From an uncultured Clostridia bacterium (lineage in GTDB: Bacteria; Bacillota; Clostridia; TANB77; CAG-508), in contig CAPIEU010000008.1 in NCBI GenBank assembly GCA_948630815.1, forward strand, positions 1 to 64,000: a stretch of 64,000 nucleotides of DNA. The letters run 5' to 3'. Below the pieces are notes generated by a model that was given only the letters and a program-made list of their open reading frames with translations, did no database searches and was not told where the DNA came from. Each line of letters begins with the position of its first letter. Positions within the stretch are counted from its first letter, which is position 1. Below, in pieces: positions 1-8,507 of the stretch. A program made the position numbers and the translations under genes.

Positions 1-217
1 CATATCCTCTAAATGTTTTTTGTTCACTCATTTCGTCTGTGGCTTTGTGCATTGCTTCTATTACTTCTTTAATCAGTGGTCTTGTCACATCTCCTATTCC
101 TAGTTTTATTATTTTTTTATCTGGATTATTTTTACTGAATTCTGCTACTTTTTTTGCTATTGTAGAAAATAGGTAGCTATCTTGTAATTTTAAATAGTTT
201 TCATTAATTGTTATCAT
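1..217 (-). CDS. dapL: LL-diaminopimelate aminotransferase, N-terminal part (cut by window edge)
   Basis: This PLP-dependent aminotransferase converts tetrahydrodipicolinate directly to LL-diaminopimelate for lysine and peptidoglycan synthesis. Only the first 72 residues are inside the window. They begin MITINENYLKLQDSYLFS and contain KLGIGDVTRPL, the N-terminal signature of the DapL family. The ATG at 217-215 has a purine-rich GGAAG-type ribosome binding site upstream. The gene lies downstream of dapF on the same strand, so the last two steps towards meso-diaminopimelate are encoded together, although about 660 bases of repeat-rich DNA separate them. The rest of the protein, including the PLP lysine, lies outside the window. 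Confidence 0.9.
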   Translation of the reverse strand, partial: MITINENYLKLQDSYLFSTIAKKVAEFSKNNPDKKIIKLGIGDVTRPLIKEVIEAMHKATDEMSEQKTFRGY

Positions 218-328
218 ATTTTTTCTTCCTTTCTTTTGACTTTTTATGTAAATTCTTATATAATTATTATTGAATTACTATGTAATTTTTTACTCTTAAA
301 CTTTATTTTAAGAATATGGAGGTGCTTC

Positions 329-457
329 ATGCCAAGACGTAACAAATCTAAAACTAAAGGAAAAGCAGAAAAGTATCGTGACCGTCCATTTGCTGACTTA
401 GAACGGGAATTGCGTTCTAAGCAATATGCGAAGAACAGGTTGAAAGGAGCTCCCTAG
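329..457 (+). CDS. Small basic protein of unknown function, 42 residues
   Basis: A GGAGG ribosome binding site lies 7 bases before the ATG, and a run of T follows the stop after a weak hairpin. The product (MPRRNKSKTKGKAEKYRDRP...) is strongly basic. I do not recognise the family. Codon use (GCG, CGT) is less AT-biased than in neighbouring genes. The ORF contains one in-frame CGG (404-406). If that CGG shifts the frame +1, as in other genes of this window, the protein would end at 443 after 37 residues instead. I cannot tell which product is real, or whether the ORF is expressed. Confidence 0.4.
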   Translation: MPRRNKSKTKGKAEKYRDRPFADLERELRSKQYAKNRLKGAP

Positions 458-506
458 TGGGCTTCTTTTTTATTATATTTTTCAGTTTAGTATACTTCTA
501 GCTATA

Positions 507-672
507 TAGCAACGAAAAGTATCTTTTCAATCTACATTTTATAAGCCTTGGTGTCGCACCCTCCAATTATAACATTTTATTTGTAGGGTGCTCCAAATCG
601 CCCTCCGCTGTCGCTCCGGTTGGTCGCTTACGCGGCTTAAAAATGTAGATTGAAAAGATACTTTTGTTGCTA
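507..672. repeat. MITE-like inverted-repeat element, copy 1
   Basis: The 166-bp element has terminal inverted repeats of about 40 bases. The left end reads TAGCAACGAAAAGTATCTTT and the right end is its near-perfect complement ending GTTGCTA. The centre holds CCAAATCGCNCTNCGCTG and GGTCGCTTACGCGGCTTA. A second copy with the same ends and centre lies at 30621-30794. There is no coding capacity. It sits between dapL and dapF. Confidence 0.8.
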
Positions 673-705
673 TCAAGCTAAAAACTATTATCTAGTAAGT
701 TAAAT

Positions 706-874
706 GTTACAGTTCTGCCTAACGTTTTGTAACTAGCGTGAGTGTAGTAATATATTTATTTTGCCAAGTGTAGTACGCGGAGTCTAAAGAAACGTTGGCT
801 AATGTCGAAACTTTTCAAAATAAATATATTACTTTCGTGGGAGCGGATTGCAAACGATATAGTCTAAACAGTAA
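706..874. repeat. Long imperfect inverted repeat downstream of dapF
   Basis: The arms contain a perfect 18-base inverted repeat (746-763 AGTAATATATTTATTTTG against 816-833). Weaker complementarity continues outward to GTTAC/GTAAC near 706 and 874. The element ends directly beside the dapF stop codon (878), so the transcript would form a long hairpin at the dapF 3' end. It may be a mobile inverted-repeat element or an RNA stability or termination structure. Confidence 0.55.
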
Positions 875-877
875 CAG

Positions 878-1711
878 TTAAATTTCTCCTTCAAATACTG
901 TTTTTGCAGGTCCTGTCATATATACGTGATTATTTTCTTTGTTCCATAATATTTTTAAGTCTCCTCCTAGTAGTTTTACAGTTACTTCATTTTCTGTATA
1001 CCCATTTAATACTGTACTTACCGCTACTGCACAAGCTCCTGTTCCACAGGCTAAGGTTTCTCCTGATCCTCTTTCCCATACTCTCATTTTTATATGTTTT
1101 TTATCTAGTATTTCTATAAATTCTATGTTTGCTTTTTCTGGAAAATGCTCATCTACCTCTAATATCTTACCATATTTTTCTACATCAAATTCTTTTACAT
1201 TTTCTACTTTAGTAATTGCATGTGGGTTTCCCATAGATACACAAGTAAATTTAAAAATTTTATCTAGTGCTACTATTTCTAAATTTGTTACTGGATTTTC
1301 TTTTGATATAACAGGAATATTTTCTGGATTTAGAATTGGTTCTCCCATATCTACTTCTACTGTTTCTACTTTACTATTAATTACATTTAATTTAAGTTGT
1401 TTAATTCCTGCTAATGTTTCAATTTTTACATTTTCTTTACTTGTTAATCTTTTGTCATATACAAATTTTCCAACACACCTAATACCATTTCCACACATCT
1501 CGGCCTCTGTTCCATCTGCATTAAACATTCTCATTTTAAAGTCTGCTATATCACTTTTGCAAATTAGAATTAATCCATCTCCTCCAATTCCAAAGTGCCT
1601 ATTGCTAACAAATTGAGCTAGTGAAGCTATATTATCTGGCTCTCCACTTTTAGTACAGTCCATATAAATATAATCATTCCCTAGCCCTTCCATTTTTGTA
1701 AATTTTATCAT
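878..1711 (-). CDS. dapF: Diaminopimelate epimerase
   Basis: This enzyme interconverts LL- and meso-diaminopimelate, the cofactor-independent step that supplies peptidoglycan and lysine precursors. At 277 residues it has the usual family length. Two catalytic cysteines are visible: one in the N-terminal half (AEMCGNGIRCVGKF, about residues 71-84) and one in the C-terminal half (SGETLACGTGACAVA, about residues 216-230). The N-terminal FTKMEGLGNDYIYMD and GGDGLILI stretches are also typical. It lies upstream of dapL on the same strand. The product looks intact. Confidence 0.96.
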   Translation of the reverse strand: MIKFTKMEGLGNDYIYMDCTKSGEPDNIASLAQFVSNRHFGIGGDGLILICKSDIADFKMRMFNADGTEAEMCGNGIRCVGKFVYDKRLTSKENVKIETLAGIKQLKLNVINSKVETVEVDMGEPILNPENIPVISKENPVTNLEIVALDKIFKFTCVSMGNPHAITKVENVKEFDVEKYGKILEVDEHFPEKANIEFIEILDKKHIKMRVWERGSGETLACGTGACAVAVSTVLNGYTENEVTVKLLGGDLKILWNKENNHVYMTGPAKTVFEGEI

Positions 1712-1807
1712 ATTATCACCACTCGATTTGGTAAAATTAAAAAGTAGAATATATTTATATTCTACTTTTATAATTTTATCATATGAATTTTCCTTTGTAA
1801 ATATTAA

Positions 1808-4800
1808 TTATAATACATATTTTTTAATTAAGTATATTCCACCTGCAAATATAACTAATACTACTGTTGTTAATCCTATATACATTGGTGCTTCCCCTGT
1901 TTTTACTGATAGTATTACTGGTGCATCATCTATATCGTCTTCACCTGGTTTAAAGTTATCTGGAGTTGAGTCTATATCAGGTGTGTTACTATTGTTATGG
2001 TCTTTACTTATTTCTGCTATATTTACTTTCTTTCCTAAGTTATCAGCACTATTTATCCAAGTTAGTAATATTTCTACTGTTGCACTTTCTCCTGGTCTTA
2101 GTAGTGTGTTTTCTAGTTTCTTTGTTGCTACTATTCCCTCTTGTACTACTTCCCAGTCTGGGTTGTCTTTTTCATCAAACATTAGTCCATCTGGTATATA
2201 ATCTTTTATTTCTTTTACATACCCTTCTATTTGTCCTTCATTTGTTACTTTTATTTTGTATCTAAATTTTACTGTTACTTTGTTTATTTTTTTATCTTTT
2301 AAGTCTACTTTTACTACTGGCTCTGGATTTTCATCTCCTGTATGTCCTGTATTTGTTACTGTTTGATTGTTTCCTTCTATTACAATACTTTGTGTTACCC
2401 ATTTTTTAAGCGCTAAATCGAAGTATTTAACTTTTACCTTTTCTATATCGATGTCGTCTTCTCCATCTTTATTATTTCCTGGTGTTGAATCTATATCTTC
2501 TACTGGATTGCCTTGTTTATCTGTGTCATTTGAAATCTCTGCTGTATTTATTAAGATTCTATCTGATGTGTTTGGCTCTGTTACTTTGAAAGCTATTTTT
2601 ACATCTTTATAGTCTGGATTTTTATCTGTAATTCCTAATCCACTATTGAATGCGTTTATTAAATTTGCTCCTGCTTCTTTTTCTTGCTCTTTAGATAGAT
2701 AATCTGTTGTTATTTTTTCTGCTTTTGTTACGTCATTTGTTTCATTTCCTTCTTTATCTATCATTTTCCAACGGTATGTTTTATTTAGGTCATTCTCTGG
2801 CAGATATTCTAGTCCTTTTGGTAAATCGTCTGTTACTTCAGTAGCATATCCTGCTATTTTTCCTTCATTGTACACCCTAATTGTATATGTTACTATGTTT
2901 CCATTTTCTACTTCTACTGGCTCTTTTGTATGTGTATATTTAATGTTTCCATCTTCTCCCATAGATAAAGCAGGGTATCTATTGTTAATATCTAAATTAT
3001 CTACTTTTGTTATAAATTTTCTTAGTGCTAAATCGAAATATACTAGTTTTATATGTTCTACATCTATATCATCTTCTTCCATATTGTCGTTTCCTGGAAT
3101 AGAATCTATATCTTCTATTGGATTTCCGTTTTCGTCTTGGTCATCTGATATTTGTGCTATATTTGTTAGTATTCTTATTGATGTACTTGGTTCTATTACT
3201 TTGAATGATATTTTTATGTCTTTGTAATCTGGATTTTCGTTTGTTATTCCTATTTGTTTATTATATGCTTTTATTAAGTTTGATTTTTCTTCTTTTTCTT
3301 GCTCTTTTGATAGATAGTCTGTTGTGACTTTTACTGCATTTTTTATATCATTTGTTTCGTTTCCGTCTTTATCTATCATTTTCCAACGGTAAGTTTTGTT
3401 TAAGTCGTTTTCTGGTAAATATTCTAATCCTTCTGGTAAATCGTCTGTAATTTCGCTTGCATATCCTGATATGTCTCCTTCATTGAAGATTCTTAATGTA
3501 TATGTTACTATATTTCCATTTTGTACTTCTACTGGTTCTTTTGTATGGTTATATTTAATATTTCCATTTTCACCCATTGTAGGTACTGGTATTCTTGATG
3601 TTATACTTTTATTGTCTACTGCTGTAATGAATTTTCTTAGAGCTAAATCAAATTCTTGTACTTTTAGTTTTTCAAAGTCATCGTCATCTTGTTGTCCTTG
3701 GATATATTTATCTCCTCTTGTTATTTCTTCATCTTTATAGTTTGGTAATAATTCATCTGTTGGTAATTTTACATTATTTTTCTCAGAATCTCTATCTGTT
3801 ATAGTTCTACCGTCTTTGTCTGTAAAAGCTGTTATTTCAGCTATATTTGTTATTTTACTTCCCGATACTGCATTAGATTTTACTTTACATTTCACTGTTA
3901 TGTCTTTATATTCAAGTGTTTTTCCATCAAATGCTTTTATTATATTATCTGTATCTACATCTTTTGATAAGTGATTTGTTTTTATTGTTCTTAAACTTAT
4001 ATCATTCTCATCATATACCCATCCATTTTCTATATTTTCTTCATCTTCTGGTAAAAATTCTAACATGGCTGGTAAATGGTCTGTAATTTCACTTGCATAT
4101 CCTGATATATCTCCTTCATTGAAGATTCTTAATGTATATGTTACTATATCCCCTACTTTTACTGATATTGGTGCTTTTGGATGATTATATGTAGCTGTTG
4201 TGCTTTCCCCTGAAATTAGTTTTGTTAAATCTACTACTGGAACTCTTGATGTTGCAGGTGCTACACCATTTATTTTTGTAATAAATTTTCTTAAAGATAA
4301 ATCAAAGTATTTTTGTGGTAGTATAACCATTGCTTCATCACTATAATTATTATTTCTTTTTTCTACAAGTACAACAGGTTGTTCATTTAGATATGTATTT
4401 TGATCTGTTGTATAATATGTAGCTTCTGTTGTATTATAATTTCCTTTTATACTAAATGATACTTTTGTAATACTTGTAGTAATAGGTAGTGATATATAAA
4501 AATCTTGTCCTATTACATCTTTAATGTTTCCACTATTAACTACTTGTTTATTTGCATTTAATAATTTATTTTCTCCTGTAAGAGATATTGGTGTACCATT
4601 TTGATCTTTAAATACAAGCTCTGTTATATTGTATTTTTTTGATGTATCAACACTAATGTTTAATGGTCCTACAATATACTCTTCTCCAATTTGTGTTTGT
4701 TTAAAGTTTGATTTATTTAATGTTATTGGTGATACTACTGTATTACTTGATTGATAGTTTGGATTAGCATTTTTTATTAAGTATTTATATAAATCTTCTG

Positions 4801-5584
4801 CTTGATATTGACGTGTTAAACCAAGTTCAGTATCTGCTACTGGGTCATTATATAAATCTTCAAGGCTTGCATACCCATTATCTTGTCCATTCCAATTATT
4901 AAAGTATATTGTTTGTAACTTAGGTTCTCCATTTTTATCAACATGATAGTTTGTATCATTTGGATTTGTATAATACCATATAGCTAATTGTTGTATTACT
5001 TCTATATCATCATCTGTTAATAGGCTTCCATCTTCGTATCCATTTGGACCTATTATTTCTGATGCTGTTAATAATGTTTCCTTATCTTTAGCAGCATTTG
5101 CTGATGATGGCAAATACATATTGTCAAGAATCCACATTATTTTATTGTATGTTTCTTGTGTTAGTAAAGTATCTCCTTTACTTGAATTTATCGCATTTAG
5201 TCTAGAAATTACTTCTGATTGCTGTGTTTTCATATTAAATCTTGTATTATATAATGGATGTTTTCCTGTTATATTTGGTGTTGCTTCATTTACAAATCCA
5301 TGTTCAGCTTTTATACAATAAAATGCGTTTGTATAATTAGGTATAGTACTAGTTTCTGTTCCATACGATACTATTTTCCATACTTTTTTAACAGGGTTTC
5401 CATCTGTTTTTAACCCTCCTATACCATAAGCTGCACCAGCTTTTCCATCTTTAGCTTCTCTTACATTTGTAATTCCTAAGTAATAACTTGATTCAGCAGC
5501 ATTTGAATTTATACTTATTACTGAAGTTAGTATTACTAAAATTATACTTAAGATTAATATACCAATAACTTTTCTTGTTTTCAT
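1808..5584 (-). CDS. Large secreted, membrane-anchored repeat surface protein
   Basis: The 1258-residue protein starts with a signal peptide (MKTRKVIGILILSIILVILT...). An N-terminal domain of about 400 residues contains AFYCIKAEHGF, a Cys-bearing motif resembling thioester adhesin domains. Four repeats of roughly 170-200 residues follow. Three open with FDLALRKFIT or FDLSLRKFIT and then NEGDISGYASEITD-type segments, as in DUF11/isopeptide-stabilised surface repeats; the last opens FDLALKKWVT. Asp/Glu-rich linkers (PGNDNMEEDDIDVEHIK) separate them. The C-terminus is a single transmembrane helix with a short basic tail (IKKYVL). I see no LPXTG sorting motif, so membrane anchoring is more likely than sortase attachment. 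Adhesion or cell envelope structure is inferred, not shown. It is transcribed alone towards dapF. Confidence 0.8.
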   Translation of the reverse strand: MKTRKVIGILILSIILVILTSVISINSNAAESSYYLGITNVREAKDGKAGAAYGIGGLKTDGNPVKKVWKIVSYGTETSTIPNYTNAFYCIKAEHGFVNEATPNITGKHPLYNTRFNMKTQQSEVISRLNAINSSKGDTLLTQETYNKIMWILDNMYLPSSANAAKDKETLLTASEIIGPNGYEDGSLLTDDDIEVIQQLAIWYYTNPNDTNYHVDKNGEPKLQTIYFNNWNGQDNGYASLEDLYNDPVADTELGLTRQYQAEDLYKYLIKNANPNYQSSNTVVSPITLNKSNFKQTQIGEEYIVGPLNISVDTSKKYNITELVFKDQNGTPISLTGENKLLNANKQVVNSGNIKDVIGQDFYISLPITTSITKVSFSIKGNYNTTEATYYTTDQNTYLNEQPVVLVEKRNNNYSDEAMVILPQKYFDLSLRKFITKINGVAPATSRVPVVDLTKLISGESTTATYNHPKAPISVKVGDIVTYTLRIFNEGDISGYASEITDHLPAMLEFLPEDEENIENGWVYDENDISLRTIKTNHLSKDVDTDNIIKAFDGKTLEYKDITVKCKVKSNAVSGSKITNIAEITAFTDKDGRTITDRDSEKNNVKLPTDELLPNYKDEEITRGDKYIQGQQDDDDFEKLKVQEFDLALRKFITAVDNKSITSRIPVPTMGENGNIKYNHTKEPVEVQNGNIVTYTLRIFNEGDISGYASEITDDLPEGLEYLPENDLNKTYRWKMIDKDGNETNDIKNAVKVTTDYLSKEQEKEEKSNLIKAYNKQIGITNENPDYKDIKISFKVIEPSTSIRILTNIAQISDDQDENGNPIEDIDSIPGNDNMEEDDIDVEHIKLVYFDLALRKFITKVDNLDINNRYPALSMGEDGNIKYTHTKEPVEVENGNIVTYTIRVYNEGKIAGYATEVTDDLPKGLEYLPENDLNKTYRWKMIDKEGNETNDVTKAEKITTDYLSKEQEKEAGANLINAFNSGLGITDKNPDYKDVKIAFKVTEPNTSDRILINTAEISNDTDKQGNPVEDIDSTPGNNKDGEDDIDIEKVKVKYFDLALKKWVTQSIVIEGNNQTVTNTGHTGDENPEPVVKVDLKDKKINKVTVKFRYKIKVTNEGQIEGYVKEIKDYIPDGLMFDEKDNPDWEVVQEGIVATKKLENTLLRPGESATVEILLTWINSADNLGKKVNIAEISKDHNNSNTPDIDSTPDNFKPGEDDIDDAPVILSVKTGEAPMYIGLTTVVLVIFAGGIYLIKKYVL

Positions 5585-5829
5585 GTTTCTACCTTCCTTT
5601 TAAATATAATATTACTATTTATATTCTACTTTCCTTGTTTTACAAAGTCAATAGCAGTTTTTCCCAATTTTTGACTTACATTTTTTACATAAAAATTTGT
5701 CTTACGGAAGCCCATTTTTTTAGTTTCTATATAAAAATGACCATTGTTTTACAATTATATAACATTTTTGAAATATTTTCAACCAATTATGTTAAATATC
5801 TTAAAAAATCTTTCTATGCGTAAGAATTG

Positions 5830-6081
5830 TTAATGTTTAAGTCTTTAATATTATCACAATTTGCTCTTAAAAACCCCCAGTCGCTCTTACGAGCGACAGC
5901 CCCCTTAGGTAAAGGGGCCAAGTATATAAGAAATTTCTTCGAAGCATAACTTTTTAATACCTTGCCAATTGCAAAAGTCTTGCCTCCCTTACTTAAGGGA
6001 GGTGGCAAGGCTTAGCCTTGACGGGGGGTTCTTAAAGCATTAATTTTATATAAAGATTTTTATTAAAGACTTAAACATTAA
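5830..6081. repeat. MITE-like element with perfect 21-bp terminal inverted repeats
   Basis: The left end, 5830-5850, begins TTAATGTTTAAGTCTTTA and is exactly complementary to 6061-6081. Nested inside is a second inverted arrangement, AACCCCCAGTCG...GACAGCCCCCTTA against CTCCCTTACTTAAGGGAGGTGGCAAGG...GACGGGGGGTT. Similar inner sequence recurs at 19390-19442. A 64-codon reading frame across it is a by-product of the repeat. The element separates the surface-protein gene from the tRNA genes. Confidence 0.8.
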
Positions 6082-6223
6082 GCAGAATTTAACATTTTTT
6101 TTATTCTATCTTGACTTATATATATTTTTTTGTTATTATATTACTACTGTATACAAAAGTAGCTCATCTAGTAAAGCTTCGCCTTAATAAAATAAACATC
6201 AATCTTTGAAAATTTTATAAAAT

Positions 6224-6297
6224 GCAGGTATAGTTTAGTGGTAAAACGAGACCTTGCCAAGGTTTAGTCACGAGTCCGATTCTCGTTACCTGCTCCA
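6224..6297 (+). tRNA. tRNA-Gly (anticodon GCC)
   Basis: The acceptor stem GCAGGTA pairs with TACCTGC, followed by T and an encoded CCA. The anticodon loop CTTGCCAA gives GCC, and the T-arm is CGAGTCCGATTCTCG. This tRNA reads GGC and GGT. It matters here because GGN is the codon read after the +1 shift at CGG, although the anticodon loop is a normal seven bases. Confidence 0.93.
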
Positions 6298-6473
6298 TAT
6301 GTGCAATGTGCAAATATTGCACATCACAATGAATGTTAATAATGAATAATTTAGAATGAAAATATCTATTTTTTAGTTAAGTGCTTTGAAATTATTTACG
6401 TATTACTAATTTTTAAATAAAAAAACTTTTATTTAGTACTATTTTTATAGTGCTGTCATATAATTAATTATAT

Positions 6474-6548
6474 GGCGTTGTAGCCAAGTGGTAAGGCACG
6501 AGTCTGCAAAACTCTGATTCGGCGGTTCGAATCCGCCCAACGCCTCCA
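6474..6548 (+). tRNA. tRNA-Cys (anticodon GCA)
   Basis: The acceptor stem GGCGTTG pairs with CAACGCC, followed by TCCA. The anticodon loop TCTGCAAAA gives GCA, and the T-arm is GGCGGTTCGAATCCGCC. The last ten bases, CGCCTCCAAA, recur at about 7939-7948. Confidence 0.95.
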
Positions 6549-6558
6549 AAGAAAAAAA

Positions 6559-6597
6559 CGAGAAAATGTTGAAATATCAATGTTTTCTCGCTTTTTC
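6559..6597 (+). terminator. Rho-independent terminator after the tRNA genes
   Basis: CGAGAAAATGTTG pairs with CAATGTTTTCTCG across a short loop and is followed by CTTTTTC. It lies 11 bases after tRNA-Cys. Confidence 0.75.
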
Positions 6598-6765
6598 TGT
6601 ATTTTTATTTCAAAAATGAAAATGCAGTATTTTCAAGGTTTTCAGAGTTTAAAAAAGTAAAAAATTAGTTTAGATGTGACAAAAATGTTACAAAAAATCA
6701 ATACTAATGTATAAAAATGTGACAAAATTTTAGCTATAAAGTAGTATTATATTTAGGAGAATATT

Positions 6766-7365
6766 ATGGGAACAAAACATGAAAATGAGATAACAGTAAA
6801 AATTAAATGTGAGATAAATGAATTATGCACTATACTGGAGAAAAAAGGATTTAATGTTGTAGATAAATTTACTATGAATGATATATTTATGATACCAAAT
6901 TATATAAAAAAAGAAATAGATAATTTGACGAGTAGAGAAATTTTAAAAAAGGCAATTTTGATACGTGATATAGATAATCAATTTAAAGGGCATAGAAATA
7001 GAAAGATTACTTTTAAAAAGAAGGAATTTAATCATAATGGCGATATATTAAGTCAAAAGGCTATTAATTGTGATATTTTTAATGTAGATGAAGCAGTAAA
7101 TTTGTTTGAAGCAATTGAATATTACAAAATAATGAATATTGTAGAAAATGATATTGTATATGGTAAGGATGATTTTGAAATTGCTATAAAGGATATAAAA
7201 AACGGAGATAATTTAATAGAAGTAGAAACAGTGACAAATAATAAGAAAATTGACACAATAGAAAAAATTAAAAAACAAATTATTGACATAGACATTCCTA
7301 TTGATGCCACAAATTTTTTCGTAAAAAAGGCAGAAACAGAATTAGATAAGCTAATGAATAGATAA
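6766..7365 (+). CDS. CYTH-domain-like protein
   Basis: The 199-residue cytosolic protein starts at an ATG preceded by TTAGGAGAATATT. The N-terminus (ENEITVKIKCEI) resembles the EXEXK strand of CYTH phosphatases and class IV adenylyl cyclases. Later charged strands fit the same tunnel fold: IRDIDNQFKGHRNRKITFKKK, then DDFEIAIKDIKN and LIEVETVTNN. The EXEXK motif is incomplete, so catalytic activity on triphosphates is uncertain. An autonomous promoter is likely. The gene lies between the tRNA genes and a small ORF, within a stretch flanked by short repeats. Confidence 0.5.
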   Translation: MGTKHENEITVKIKCEINELCTILEKKGFNVVDKFTMNDIFMIPNYIKKEIDNLTSREILKKAILIRDIDNQFKGHRNRKITFKKKEFNHNGDILSQKAINCDIFNVDEAVNLFEAIEYYKIMNIVENDIVYGKDDFEIAIKDIKNGDNLIEVETVTNNKKIDTIEKIKKQIIDIDIPIDATNFFVKKAETELDKLMNR

Positions 7366-7477
7366 CTTTAAAAGTTTGTGATGTTCGCTTGAATAATGTA
7401 GAAAATTATTGTAATATAATAACAACCTTTCGCTGTCAAAGGTAGTTCTTACATAGGACGGAAAGGGGGCAATTACA

Positions 7478-7588
7478 ATGACACACCCTGAACTTATTCT
7501 AAAACTGATTGAACAGTTAATGGCAGAAAAAGAAAAGAACATCAAACTTCAAGCAGAATTAGAAGAATACAAAAAAGGTAAAGACTAG
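7478..7588 (+). CDS. Small helical protein, 36 residues, unknown function
   Basis: The ATG is preceded by GGAAAGGGGGC and encodes MTHPELILKLIEQLMAEKEK... ending KKGKD, a charged amphipathic helix. An imperfect hairpin (GGGGAAATTTG with GATTTCCTC, about 7611-7635) and a T run follow. The bases ACACACCCTGAACT at the start of the ORF are repeated at 7694-7707. I do not recognise the family. Confidence 0.4.
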   Translation: MTHPELILKLIEQLMAEKEKNIKLQAELEEYKKGKD

Positions 7589-8113
7589 ATGTGTCATACA
7601 TAGTCGAGTGGGGAAATTTGTTACAGGATTTCCTCATTTTTTGAGAATAAAAAAAGTAGATGTAGTTACAGATACATCTACAGCAAACAATATACACACC
7701 CTGAACTAAGGTACATTGCTTAATGTAAATATATAATAACATCTTTTTATTGATTTGTCAAATGTGATTTTGAAAAAAATGAGAGTAAAAACATCTTAAT
7801 ATTTAATTATTTCAATAATTGGATAAATTATTAAAAATAAATTAATTTAGATGTGACAAAAATGTGACAAAATAATTTCGCAAATGGATTACAATATACT
7901 ATTTAAGCTAACTATAGAGATTAGTCTACCTGACTATCGCCTCCAAAAAATTAGCATTTTAAGCAAATGGTACATAAGTATCACAAAGTATCATATATTA
8001 GCACAAAATACAAAAATACTCTCTTTGTAAGGGAGTTTTTTTTGTTTGCAAAATATAAACTATTATAGATTATCACAGTTTAGTATAAAATTTGCTGTAT
8101 AATTGGTGTACAT

Positions 8114-8305
8114 TTATGTAAAAAAATTTTTTACTAATCCTCTTTTTATTTCATTCCTTACTGTTTTTTCCGTTCTATCTAAAAGCTCTGCTATTTCAAC
8201 CTTTGTACGTTTATCTCTATTAAACCATCTTTCAATTGATTGTCTTTCACTATATTCTAAGTGTTTACCTTTTTTACTTTTTGTGTTATTATTTTGTTGA
8301 CACAT
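8114..8305 (-). pseudogene. IS30-family transposase N-terminal remnant
   Basis: The 63 codons encode KGKHLEYSERQSIERWF, then TKVEIAELLDRTEKTVRNEI. This is the helix-turn-helix that opens IS30 transposases. The DDE catalytic domain is absent: the frame stops after KNFFT and nothing related follows. No IS ends are visible, so this is a degraded fragment. A start codon with an upstream GAAAGAAGG motif remains. Confidence 0.7.
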
Positions 8306-8473
8306 AATTAATACCTTCTTTCAATGTTTGATTCGACACCAACATTGTATCATAAGTTTTAATTATGTGTCTTTTTATTTATTCTAAACCGGTAATTTAA
8401 TTTTACCATTTATAAATCATGAAAATTTAATAATATGACAAAAACATGACCAAAGCTATAAAAGCTTATCAAA

Positions 8474-8505
8474 AAAGAATGCTAAAGTTTTAGCATTCTT
8501 TTTTA
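8474..8505 (-). terminator. Terminator of the acyl-CoA synthetase genes
   Basis: AGAATGCTAAA pairs with TTTAGCATTCT and is followed by a T run on the minus strand. It lies directly after the stop codon at 8508. Confidence 0.8.
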
Positions 8506-8507
8506 GG

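Noticed and set aside
939..1616. Long plus-strand frame antisense to dapF
   Set aside because: Shadow of dapF: no ribosome binding site and no recognisable protein.
5814..6008. 64-codon minus-strand reading frame
   Set aside because: It is the translation of the MITE-like inverted-repeat element.
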